Shown here: positions 37,258 to 47,680 of the stretch, piece by piece | How positions within the stretch are numbered: the first letter of the stretch is position 1 | Layout of the letters: each line of letters starts with the position of its first letter | Source of the DNA: Theobroma cacao | Lineage: Eukaryota; Streptophyta; Magnoliopsida; Malvales; Malvaceae | Length of the DNA stretch: 64,000 nucleotides | Assembly: GCF_000208745.1 (NCBI RefSeq) | Contig: NC_030855.1 | Location: 16,428,714-16,492,713, forward strand | Direction: 5' to 3' | Position numbers and translations under genes: made by a program | Notes under the pieces: generated by a model | The model's database searches: none | The model's input: the letters and a program-made list of their open reading frames with translations, nothing else | What the model was told of the DNA's origin: nothing

Positions 37258-38010
37258 ATGGCTAACAACTTGTCACTTTGGAGTATCTTGGTTGCAAACA
37301 AACTCACTGGGCTAAACTTCCTAGATTGCTTTTGGAACCTCAAGATCATCTCGAAATAAAGGAAGAAATCATATATCCTTGATACACATATTCCACCAAT
37401 TCCTGTTAATGATGCTAGTGTTGAGGATAAGGAGGCATATCAACGTCATAAGGATGACGATGATCAAGTATCATGCGTGATGCTAGCCAGTATGACCTTT
37501 GAGCTTCAAAAGCAACATGAGCACATAAATTTCCAATCCATAATTCTTCATTTTAAAGAATTGTTCGATAATGAGAGGTGCACTGAGAAATATGATATCT
37601 CTAAGGAATTGTTCCAATGCAACATGGCATAAGGGAGTTTTGTTAGACCCCAATTACTGAAAATGATTGGACTCATTAAGAGGCTTGGACAATTAGGACC
37701 AGTGATAGATCATGAGCTGAGTGTTGACTTAGTTCTACCTATCTCTTCCTGACAACTTCAGTCAATTCGTGTTGAACTTCCATATGAACCATTTGGAAGC
37801 TACTTTTCTCAAACTTCTAACATGTTGGATATGACAGAGAAGTCCATCAAAAGAGAAGGGGGAGCTTTAATTCTTGTTTCTTCTTCAAAGGCTTAAATGA
37901 AGCAAAAGAAAAAGAAAGCCCAAAAGGGGAATAAGGTAACATCCCAAAATCAAAAGGCACTAAAGCCTAAAGGAGGTGTCAAAAAGGACAGAAAGAAGGA
38001 CATTTGCCAT
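37258..38010 (+). pseudogene. Copia gag pseudogene (part 1)
   Basis: ATG at 37258 begins MANNLSLWSILVANKLTGLN, then FLDCFWNLKIISK*. The Gag features typical of plant copia follow: HKDDDDQVSCVMLASMTFEL, QKQHEHINFQSIILHFKELF, and a Lys-rich tract (KQKKKKAQKGN). It ends in the zinc knuckle (KKDICH) where the solo LTR 38011-39108 is inserted. It contains several stops. Confidence 0.85.
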
Positions 38011-39108
38011 TGTTGGTCCCAATAATATGTGCTAGAGAGGGGTGAATAGCACAAATCAGCTCTTGACAAGATAAGAAACTAATTTTCATAACAAAGAAAA
38101 TAAAAACAAAGAACAATGCACAGCAATTTATAGTGGTTTGGTTCAAGACCTACATCCACTACCTTGATTATCCAACCAAGGATTTTCTTAACAAATCCAC
38201 TAAAAGCCGGTGAAATTCACAAGCTTTCACCAAGCATTATAATGGCTTTTACAAGGCTGAGCCAAAACCTTTTACACTAGTTTTTCACGGGCTAAACTAA
38301 AACCCAACACTTAACTTTTTAAGGCTAAGTTAGAGCCTTAGCACCTTCAAGCACATCGGGCTTGGAACAACCTCGTAGAGTGACTCCTTCACTCTAAGAA
38401 TAAAATAAAAAAAGGTAGAAAAAAGTACCTATGATCACAAGTTGATCTAAATGGTACAAGGTTGAGTGCTGAATACAAGTACAAAAGATGATCGTTTGAG
38501 TGTTGCAAAGTGTGGAGAAGATATTCTGATATTTCTACTCTATAAGGCTTAAATCTTCTCTCTAAACTCTAAAAACTTCCTTCTAATTGTTAGAAGACCC
38601 TTTTATACTTGGAGAAACATCTCTGGTGGTAGTTTGACAATTTTCTAACCGTTAGAGATAGTTGAGAGTCGGTTCTAGCCGTTACTCTGTCTTTTAGTGC
38701 AGATTTCAAACTTGCAGGCAAAATGCTCTTAGTCGACTACTCGATATCTTAGTTGACTAGGTTGTCTCTGTTTTCTGCTCCCTGTCTCTGGTAGTTCTGG
38801 CAGTAAGCACTTAGTTGACTAGTCCATTTCTTGGTTGACTAAGTTGTCTCTATTCTTCAAACTCTTCAGCCCGCCATTTCTCCAATTTGAATATTGGTTA
38901 ACCAACATTCTTCCTTATTCAACTATTAAGCTTCCTCCTTGTTAATCAGTCACGTCTCATTTTTTTATCTCCCTTTTTCTTTTAATATACACTTTGAAAG
39001 ATTGATTTATTAATTTCATATATTAATTTTCATGCACACTTAAGTAAAGGTATTAGACACAAATGAATGGGAATGTTTTACTACCATCAAAAACTAATGG
39101 AGCCAACA
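38011..39108 (-). mobile_element. Solo copia LTR, family E, minus orientation
   Basis: The plus strand reads TGTTGGTCCC...GAGCCAACA, 1098 bp, an inverted relative of 41612-42696. It is flanked by GCCAT (38006-38010) and ACCAT (39109-39113), a 4/5 TSD. It splits the zinc knuckle of the copia gag. Its U3 carries two pairs of TTAGTCGACTA-type motifs at 38729/38749 and 38811/38831, each pair offset by 20 bp. Confidence 0.92.
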
Positions 39109-39240
39109 ACCATCATTGTGGCAAACTTGGGCATTAGAGGAGGAACTGTAAGGAGTACTTAACTACTGTGAACAAGAATAAGAAGCTTATTGAAGTTTCT
39201 AATTCAGATACCATTTATTAAGATATACTACTTTATATTA
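39109..39240 (+). pseudogene. Copia gag pseudogene (part 2, zinc knuckle)
   Basis: Across the solo LTR the frame resumes as HCGKLGH*RRNC, completing the CX2CX4HX4C zinc knuckle begun by ICH at 38009. A short tail follows and then no recognisable protease, integrase or reverse transcriptase. Confidence 0.8.
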
Positions 39241-40750
39241 TAAAGGCATATGATACCTTATGTTGGTTCTAATATGTATGACATATTATCAAGACCAACG
39301 ACAAAGATGAGTAGGATCTTAACTGAGGAGGTGACCACATCGATTGACTACATGGAGCATTTGATGCTACATATGGATTATTACTCTCCTATTTAAACTT
39401 ATGATTTGATTTGTTGGATAATTTGGCTAAATGTTTTGATATTTATTGCCATATAGATGACTTGTGAAACATTTATATTTAGCATTTGGATGTTAAAGTT
39501 TTAATGTTTCATGTTTAGATAAGTCTTTGGAATAATTATATCTTACTTTATTATTATCCACATTTCATATTCCTCCTTGCAATGGTATTTGATTAATTAT
39601 AAATTATGATTTATGTCAAATTAGTTTGATTAAAATAAAATTAATCAAATATGGTTAATCAATGAATCATGTGTTAATCAACTAATCAAGTGACCTTACT
39701 TAAAATAAGATCTTAAATAAAGATCATTTGAGTATGTGATTAATTGATCGAAAGAATGAATGCCGATTCATGCAAAGATGGAACTTGCTTATGAATAGAA
39801 CATAGATATGTTTACTCAAAATAAGAAAGTAAAGTCATATTGTGATATGATTTGGTCCATACCTCTCCAATACATTAAGCCCATAATGCTATTCTAAAAC
39901 CAATAGAATTCCAAGCATGCATTGGCATGCATGTATGTATCTTCGTGGAATATTCAAAAAAGTTTGAATATTACTCTCACAAAGAATCTTGGATTTAGTG
40001 GGAGCATGATGATATTAAAAATATAGTTTCTTAATATTACTATGTTACATTGGAATTCAACTCTAGAGATTTTTCATTAAGTTGCATAATCAATACAATT
40101 GTACAAGAACTCCATGGATTTAATAAGATATATTGAGATGTATTATTTATATTAAATGAATCTACTAAATATGATTTAATGGAATTTAACACTTTATTCT
40201 ATCTAATGAGATCCACAGAGTTGGATGTAATAGAATATGTTAATGTACTTGTCTCATACACATGAGGAGATTAGTGGGAGTGAATATAGTTCTTTATTGA
40301 TACAATTACATAAGATGTAATATGTGTCTAAAGAAAATGCCAAGTTTTAATAAGTAGTGGATGGCACAATACTAAGTGACCAAATGCATGTGATGCATGA
40401 AGCATAATCAAGTTGGAATGGTTCCAAAGTCAGAAAAGGACTATGAACATGTATATAAATAAGCTCATTTAGATCCTATTAAAGGCTTGAGTAAGAGGAT
40501 ATTTAGATCATTAGTTCACAGAACTAATAAAGGGCTCCAGTCATTGTTAATATAACAATGGAGCCATATTAAGAACTCAAGTCTCATTGGATCTAAATAT
40601 AGTAACATGACAAGATGTTGTGACATCACAAGGATAAGAGAAATTAACCTCATTAAAGGGCACAAGCAAGTCTATAAGGAGACACAGTTGCTAAATGGAT
40701 TGGATCCACATTGTGATGAGGTAGCAATTGGCTTTGTCCTAATGGGAGAA
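39241..40750 (+). other. Copia 3' non-coding region, pol absent
   Basis: There are no pol motifs. The stretch is AT-rich and ends CTAATGGGAGAA at 40739-40750, a polypurine tract directly before the 3' LTR. The element body is therefore gag plus 1.5 kb of non-coding sequence. Confidence 0.6.
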
Positions 40751-41788
40751 TGTTGGGATGAGCCTTGCAGCCAATTGAGATTGGTCAAAGCTTGGTTCCA
40801 ATCATGCAACGATATCATTGATATTAATGATTAAAGGTTTTTCTTCACTAATGAGACATTAATTATAATGAGTTATAAGTCTAATTGAATGAAGTCCATA
40901 AGATTAATATGCCTTGCAAGGGAACTGTAATGGGCTATAGTTATGAGATCTCTATGTATTAAAGCATAATCTCAAAATGTTCCTAGTTGACGTATCATTG
41001 AGACTAGACATCAATTATGCTTAGAGACTAGTACATTCTATGTTCCTTACTTTGGAAGTAAGTAATCGATCTCATAAATTGAAGTATAGAGATACTTAAA
41101 ACTAGAATATAGATAGCTACTTAGAAGAGAAAGTTCATTGAACATGACCGGCCATGAAAGGTGCATTTGGTAATAAACTTTAGTGTCTATGCAACACTTT
41201 TTATGTGTCAGTCATGTAAATACTCCCTAAACTTGAGGCATCAGGTTGTCTTATATGTAGGATGCTATGCTTTAATTTCATCCTTACAAGTGCCTAACCG
41301 AGAATGCCTAAATAGGATGCTTTTAGGTGTGAAGGCAAATGAATGGTCAAGATAAGAATCATCACCTCAAGTGTTTTAAAGGACATATCCTGTTAGTTTT
41401 TGGTTAACATTAGCTTATTGAAGTCCTTGGACAAGACAACTTGGAGATTATGAAAAGATTTCAGAAGTCTCTAGACAGCTAATGCTCTAACTGCAGGAAC
41501 GAATATGAAGGTCAATAAGAGTAGGCACTGTACCAAGCTCTTATCATCTCTAAAATCTATTATGAAGGAATAAATTACACTGATAAACTATACATTGGAA
41601 GATTATCAAGGTGTTGGCTCAATTAGTTTTTAATGATAATAAAACATTCTTATTCATTTGTGTCTAATATTTTCACTTGAGTGTGCAGGACAAAAATTGT
41701 GTGCAAATAATTAATCAATCATTCAAATGCACATATCAAAGAGCATAAGAATAAGGAAGTCACAATTGATCAACAAGACAAAATCCCC

Positions 41789-41974
41789 TTAGTCGATTAA
41801 TGAAGAGTTAGTCAGCTAAGATTCAAACCAAAAGTTGGCGGGGTGAAGAATATTAAAAGACAAAACCAACTTAGTCGACCAAGAAATAAGTTAGTCGACT
41901 AAGTGCACACTACCAGAAACTGAGATCAAAAGACAGAGACGCTTAGTCGACTTAGACATAAGTTAGTCGATTAA
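41789..41974. repeat. Three pairs of GTCGAC-centred palindromes
   Basis: Variants of TTAGTCGACTAA occur at 41789/41808, 41871/41891 and 41943/41963, with within-pair offsets of 19, 20 and 20 bp. They sit 120-300 bp upstream of the TATA box at 42095. Confidence 0.88.
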
Positions 41975-42094
41975 GAGCATTCTGCCAGAAAATTTGAATT
42001 GTGCACTAAAGGACAGATTAATGGCCAGAACTGTAACAAAACTGTTTCCAATGGTCAAAAACTGTCTAACTCACTTCAGAGCTGATTTTTCAAG

Positions 42095-42104
42095 TATAAA
42101 AGGG
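42095..42104 (+). promoter_or_regulatory. LTR promoter TATA box
   Basis: TATAAAAGGG within the family E LTR. The inverted copy has the matching CCTTTTATA at about 38608-38617. Confidence 0.7.
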
Positions 42105-43666
42105 ACTTTCAACGACTAGAAATGTAATGACAAGCTTCCAAGAACACACAAAAGAGCTAAAAAACCAAAAAATACTTACTGCTCATTTACTGCACTCAAC
42201 TCCCATCTTTGCAATTGTGATCTGCACTTCATTTGTACCACTTAGATCAACCTTGTGATCATAGGTACACTCTTATCACTTTTCTCTTCTTGTATTCTTA
42301 GAGTGAGCAAGTCACTCTAAGGGATTGATTCAAGTTAGGATTGCTTGATTAGGTATAGGTTCTAACTTAGCCTTGAAAAGTTAAGTGTTGGGTTTTAGTT
42401 TATCCCGGTAAAAACTATTCTGAAAGGTTTTGGCTAAGCCTGGTAAAAGCCATTGTAAAGCTTGGTGAAAGCTTGTGAATTTCACCGTTCATAGTAGATT
42501 AGTTCGGAAAATCCTTGGTTGGATAATCAAGGTAGTGGATGTAGGTCTTAGACCGAACCACTCTAAATTCTCGTGCATTGTCTACTCTGTTTTTATTTTC
42601 ATTGCTTTTCAAATTAGTTCCTCATCTTGCCAAGAGCCAAAAAGTGCTATTCACCCACCCCCCCCCCCTCTCTAGCACATTTATTTGGGACCAACACAAG
42701 GAACCCTTTGACTCTCCAAACAATTAGGGGGCCATGATGCATTGCTAAATGCTAATCTTGCTATATGGAATTGATTATAAATTAATTGTTTGAAATTTAT
42801 ATTAATCAATTAAGTCATTAATCAATTCCATTGCCAACATGTTAAGAACCTAATGGGTCACACACAAGATTGCATTTGAATTAAATTTGGGAGAGTGATG
42901 ATTTAAGTTAGACTTAAATCACATGCTAGGTACTTAACTTCTATAAACTTAATTAAAAAAATTTAATTAAGTTTTTAGGTATAATATTTAAATAGTTATA
43001 ATTATAATGCTGAAATTGCAATAACATAAAGGAAATTATCACAATTTAATTTCCATTGGGCTTAATTAAAATAGTTTAATTAAGTCAAGGGCCCATATTA
43101 TAATGTGTTATAATATGGACGGCCTTATTGCAAACTTAAAGTTAATTTTAACCTAACTGTATAAATCATATTTAACTATTTTTCACATATGAAATAGAGT
43201 TGTCAGAAAAGAAAAGAAAATGGTTCCTTTCTTATATGCCATTACCTACATTGTGAAGAAGAAAAATTGTTTTGAAGCAATTTTTCAAGTGTGTGGTTTA
43301 ACCATTCTTGTGAAAAGTGGAAAGGGACAAATGTTGTCCCCTTTGCAAGCACAAAAGCATAGTTAAAATCTCCCTCATTTACTGAAAAGTGCAGGTGAAA
43401 TTGTGTGTACAACCGTTAGAGGCCAATAATTTGATTAGCTAAAGTTCTTGCTTCTTGTGGTGTTCACGAGTTGCATTGAGGAGATTACTATTCCAATCAG
43501 AACAACGCTGCCAAGGTTAGCTCTTGATTTTATGATTTTATATATCATTTCATGTGTTAAAATATCACCATAGTGATCCACGGGTGGAGGCATGTTTTGG
43601 TTCTAAAGTTTTAATTTCCTTTCTGCTATATATTTTTGAGAATGCTGTCCAAAGCCAAATCCAACA

Positions 43667-43888
43667 CCCAGATCATGATCAAACTACCCGACTAACCTTT
43701 CGCTGGTGAGACAATTCCCATAAGCTTGCCAACTGTCCACACATTCTCAAATAACTTTTGATTAGCTTTGCCCAACCAAGTTTCTTGTAAGAAAACAATA
43801 CCTAACTTTATAAATTTGATTAACTTCCTCAACGCTTGCTTCTTTTCTACTCGACTCAAACCTATATGTTCCATGTTAATGCAATCAT
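43667..43888 (-). pseudogene. LINE ORF2 endonuclease, N-terminal part
   Basis: The minus-strand ATG at 43888 opens MIALTWNI*GLSRVEKKQAL, then RKLIKFIKLGIVFLQETWL: the start of a plant LINE AP-endonuclease (WN.RGL, FLQET). It runs to GSLIMIW at 43667, where copia LTR C is inserted, and continues in frame at 26049 (DESFFTAEVV). One or two stops are present. Confidence 0.88.
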
Positions 43889-44058
43889 AATTGTAGTGAG
43901 GTTACCTTGAACTAACCTGCTTGAAATAGTCCCCACTACCTCGACTACACCCCTTAACCTCTTCCTCTACCTAGTGAAGATTTACTCGACTTATTCTTGT
44001 GGGTCTTGGAAAACGAATAAGAGAAATTTTGATCCCAAATATTTTTGGTACATTTAGA
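43889..44058. other. LINE upstream sequence, nothing else recognised
   Basis: Short stretch upstream (minus strand) of the LINE ATG, with no clear motif, then the start of the dispersed repeat shared with 23250. Confidence 0.4.
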
Positions 44059-44124
44059 GATTTAAAAATATTAAAAATGGTTATTTACAGAAATAATGAC
44101 ATGAAGACTATCTGCATATCTTAA

Positions 44125-44147
44125 TACACACACACACACACACACAT
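44125..44147. repeat. (CA)n microsatellite
   Basis: CA dinucleotide run followed by TATA. The paralogue at 23312 has a shorter CA/TA run. Confidence 0.95.
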
Positions 44148-44266
44148 ATATTATATCATTGAAACAATTAGCCAAATAAAGATAATAAATCTTTGAAAGA
44201 TAACCCAAACAAAAAAAAATTATTTCTCTAAAATTATTGAATATAAGACAACAACATAATCATATT

Positions 44267-45726
44267 TAGAAGCGGAGGGGAAGGGGGCTAGTAAGGGCCC
44301 CGTCCCCTAACAATTTTAAAATTTTTATAACTTACCTTTACTTTTTTTGAAATTTTATAATTTTACCCTTACAAAAATTTTAAAAATTTTCGAACATACT
44401 TTTATTTTTTGAAATTTTATAATTTTATCCCTATAATAATTTTTTTATTTAGTGAGATGCCCCATAACAATTAGTCAACAATTAATTTAATAGAACTAAA
44501 ATAAAACATATTGCAATAGAATTATTTGCAAACCCCACTTCTTCATAACCTCACAACCACCACCTATTATTCTCTTTTCTTTTTACCAAATACTATAGAA
44601 ATAAAAAATTATTTTTTTACACTTTTTCGCTTGCTAGCATTCTTTTTTTAAAATCTCTAATCAGTAACTCAATTCTCACATCATAATAATTGATAAGTTT
44701 GTTTTATTTACTTATTTTATTTTTAATATTTTAAACTTTAATTTTTTTATTTAATAATTTCTACTCGGTAATTTTGATTTAGGATTTACTGTCTTAACTA
44801 TTTTTTGTTTAAGGTAATAAAACAAGGATTTGATTAAGCGCTTATGGTTAATTATTACTTATTTATTTAGAGATTACTTGATAACTTTCCTTCAAATTGT
44901 TTATGTGAATGTGTGAGTGTGTGTTTTTTTTTAACTTAGACTTTTGTAAATAATTAAGTTTTTTATTCAAAGATTGTTTCCTCATTGAATTATTTATTGA
45001 TAGTGTATTTAAGTTTTTTTGATTAATTTTAGGAAATTGCTTCTCCATTAATTTTTTTTTTTGAAAAACTGTGAAAACTTTCGTTAATCAGAAGGAAAAT
45101 ACAAAAATTGGACATACTGTCCTTTGTAGTTGCATAGATGGTATCCCAAAATCGTAAAGAAGCGGAGAGTAACTCCTGCAAAAATAAAACACCTCAAAAA
45201 GTAAACACACAACAACCTTCTCTATAAACAGCTGCCGTGATCGCCTGTACAACCTTTACAGTCGACCAGACCAACTCGTCCTGCAAAAAAAAAAATGCCT
45301 CACGCAACAAACAAACAGCAACCTTTGCAATAAACAGCTGTCGTGATCACCTTCTCAACCTTTACAGTCAACCAGGCCAAGAAAATAACAAAGAAAACAA
45401 GACATTGGTAGTTTTTAAATTTTTTTAAAAAATTACTTTCGATTGAGATTTTTGTTATTATATTTGTTATTAAATTTATCTAGAAATTGAGATTATTATC
45501 ATCATTAAATTATTTATGATTATACTAGTTAATTCTTTTAAGTAAATTATTAAGATTGATTCTTTTGAATATATAATTTTCTGGATTTATTTGTATAATT
45601 TTTATATAAATTTTTTCCATCTAGATTATTTTATATTTTTGCCGAATATTGAACTTCACCATAATTGTTTTATAGATAATGTCTTCGGCTCTTCGCCTCA
45701 AACGAAAAATTCTGACTTTGCCACTA
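44267..45726. mobile_element. hAT-like non-autonomous insertion, 1.46 kb
   Basis: Starts TAGAAGCGGAGGGG and ends CTTTGCCACTA (inverse TAGTGGCAAAG), weak terminal inverted similarity. It is bracketed by a perfect 8-bp duplication ATCATATT at 44259-44266 and 45727-45734, the TSD length of hAT transposons. The paralogue at 23250-23580 shows the locus without it. No transposase is seen. The interior is AT-rich and includes a poly(T)-headed segment with two ~95-bp tandem units (45205-45395: AACAGCTG.CGTGATC.CCT). Confidence 0.75.
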
Positions 45727-45734
45727 ATCATATT

Positions 45735-46510
45735 GACATATAAAAAAATACTAAATTAAATAAAATGGAACAACTGGAGCAATGAGTTGCCTACTTTATT
45801 CATTTGCTAGATTAGTTTAAACTCGATTATTCACATTTATAAATCACAAATCTAATTGAACAATTATCATCATTAATGAGGTTTACTTTTCTTAATATCC
45901 GATGCCACTTTGATTCATTTAATGAGTTTATTGGTGATTATAATCTAGTTTACTAAAGTGGTGAAATCATTACTTTGGCAACTAAATCAAACCCATTATC
46001 CATTTATAAATTTTTATTTGAATTTTTTTTATACGGACAAGGAGAGAATCTCTTCACTACTAAAATATAGTAGCAATTTTCCCTATTTTTACCCCAAAAT
46101 GACACATATGTATCCAAATTAATTATCTAAGTTAAGATTTTTTTTCACATCAGTCTCTCTGTTTATAAGTATAATTTATTATACTTATAAGTATAATTTT
46201 AAATTTTAAATTTTTTCTACCCAACCTAAGGATTTTTAAACTAAATAATCTAAAGATAAGATTTTTTTACATATCATTCTCCCTCCTTATAATTATAGTC
46301 TATTAAATTTTAAAATATTTTCTACCCAACCAAAAGGACGTTGGGTTTTGCTATCTACTCTCTCCTACTTTTTTCCTGAATCTCATTAAAAAAACTGGTA
46401 AGCACGCAAATGGCGGCTGAACTTATCTTTATTTATTTATTAATGTTCATTTATTAACCTAGTAAACATGCATTGAGAAAAAAAATACTAGTAAACATGC
46501 CAATTAACTT
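45735..46510. other. Dispersed repeat tail and diverged tandem pair
   Basis: 45735-45890 pairs with 23410-23580. At 46125-46330 a ~130-bp unit (AAGATTTTTTT.ACAT...TTTTCTACCCAACC) occurs twice. No gene recognised. Confidence 0.5.
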
Positions 46511-46513
46511 TAA

Positions 46514-47416
46514 GGGCATGTTTGGTTGAGAGGAATAGAATAGTCATTCTTTCTCTATTTTCATTCTTGAGATAAAGTTACATTTGGTTCAATGAAATAG
46601 CTATTATTCATAATAACTATTTCAAGAGAAGCCTGAATAGCCATTACCAAGGCTCTTTTGGTAATAGCTATTCCAAATTGTTAGTAATAAGAAAAAAAGT
46701 TGATTAGATAAATATACCTTTTTATAATTTAAAAAATTACCTTATAAAAAAATACTAAACCTATTTTTTCTCTCTCTTCCTCACTCCTTCCCTCTCTAAA
46801 GCACAAAAGATATAAAATTTTTTACCTCATTTTCAAAAAAAGGAAAATGAAAATATTTAAATATTATTTAATATATTAATATTATTTCACTATAATAAAT
46901 ATTATGAAGCATATTATTTAATATTATTATTTGAATATAATAAATGTAATAAAGAATATTATTTAGTATTATTTAAATTTAATGAAGAAAATATTTTTTA
47001 TTTTAATATTAAATATTATTAAATTATAATAAAAATATGTTTTTATTTTGGTAAAAATATTATTTAATTATAGTAAAAGTTATTTTGATTTTATTGCTTA
47101 GAATATTTTTATCTTTTAACAAAATAAATTTTTTAATTTTAATAAAGAGTATTTATTTCTCATCATAGTTTTTTATTTTTTAATTAAAAATTTTTAAAAT
47201 TTTAATAAAGAGTATTTTTATCATTTACCCATTATTCTTTAACCATTCTTAAAATTTTTCCTGCCAATCAAATAATGGAATAAGTAATAATAATAATTTC
47301 TATCATATTCCATTCCCATGAATCAATCTACATAATAGTCATTCTTTCTCTATTCTATTCCCTTGGAATAATTATTCTATTCTCATTCTATTATTTCCAA
47401 TGAACCAAGCATGCGG
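46514..47416. mobile_element. PIF/Harbinger-like MITE, 0.9 kb
   Basis: The terminal inverted repeats GGGCATGTTTGGTTGAGAGG and (inverse end) CCGCATGCTTGGTTCATTGG match at 14 of 20 positions. A TAA duplication lies on both sides (46511-46513 and 47417-47419). The interior is AT-rich with no transposase. Internal subterminal repeats of AGTCATTCTTTCTCTATT occur near both ends. Confidence 0.75.
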
Positions 47417-47419
47417 TAA

Positions 47420-47680
47420 AAGAATTAATGGGAAGAATAAGGCCTGCTTTGTAAAGGTTGAAACTCTTGTAGAAGTGAAAAGTCTTGATAAAATAAAAAT
47501 TAAATTACAATCCTTAACATATCAAATAAAAAGTACTTTTACCTTATTAGTTTTCTGCAACAGGATTTTAAGCACAAAACAATAATTGGAGGATGAAGAG
47601 CCAACGGTATTATCAATCGCTTGATTTCAATACTTGGATGGCAAAAGAAGCAAAAAAACAAAAAAAGGGGATAGGGGACA
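47420..47680. other. Spacer before the complete chromovirus
   Basis: No recognised content. Its last five bases, GGACA (47676-47680), are the left target site duplication. Confidence 0.7.

Larger units (their letters stand above)
41612..42696 (+). mobile_element. Solo copia LTR, family E
   Basis: 1085 bp, TGTTGGCTCAATT...GGGACCAACA, with perfect CAAGG duplications at 41607-41611 and 42697-42701. The paralogues at 26863 and 32460 show the unoccupied site. It contains a TATA box (TATAAAAGGG at 42095), the three motif pairs at 41789-41974 upstream of it, and a C-run at 42655-42668 near its end. Confidence 0.95.
40751..43666 (+). mobile_element. Copia LTR C, copy 3 (3' LTR) with nested LTR
   Basis: Starts TGTTGGGATGAGCC after a polypurine tract and ends AAGCCAAATCCAACA at 43666. 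It totals 2916 bp, about 1.83 kb once the nested family E LTR and its TSD are removed. The following bases (CCCAG) resemble the CTTAG before copy 1 at 26050, and LINE endonuclease resumes on the minus strand. This LTR therefore marks the right end of the composite insertion. Confidence 0.88.

Noticed and set aside
43692..43874. Stand-alone small protein gene
   Set aside because: It is the N-terminal part of a LINE endonuclease that continues in frame across the copia insertion at 26049.
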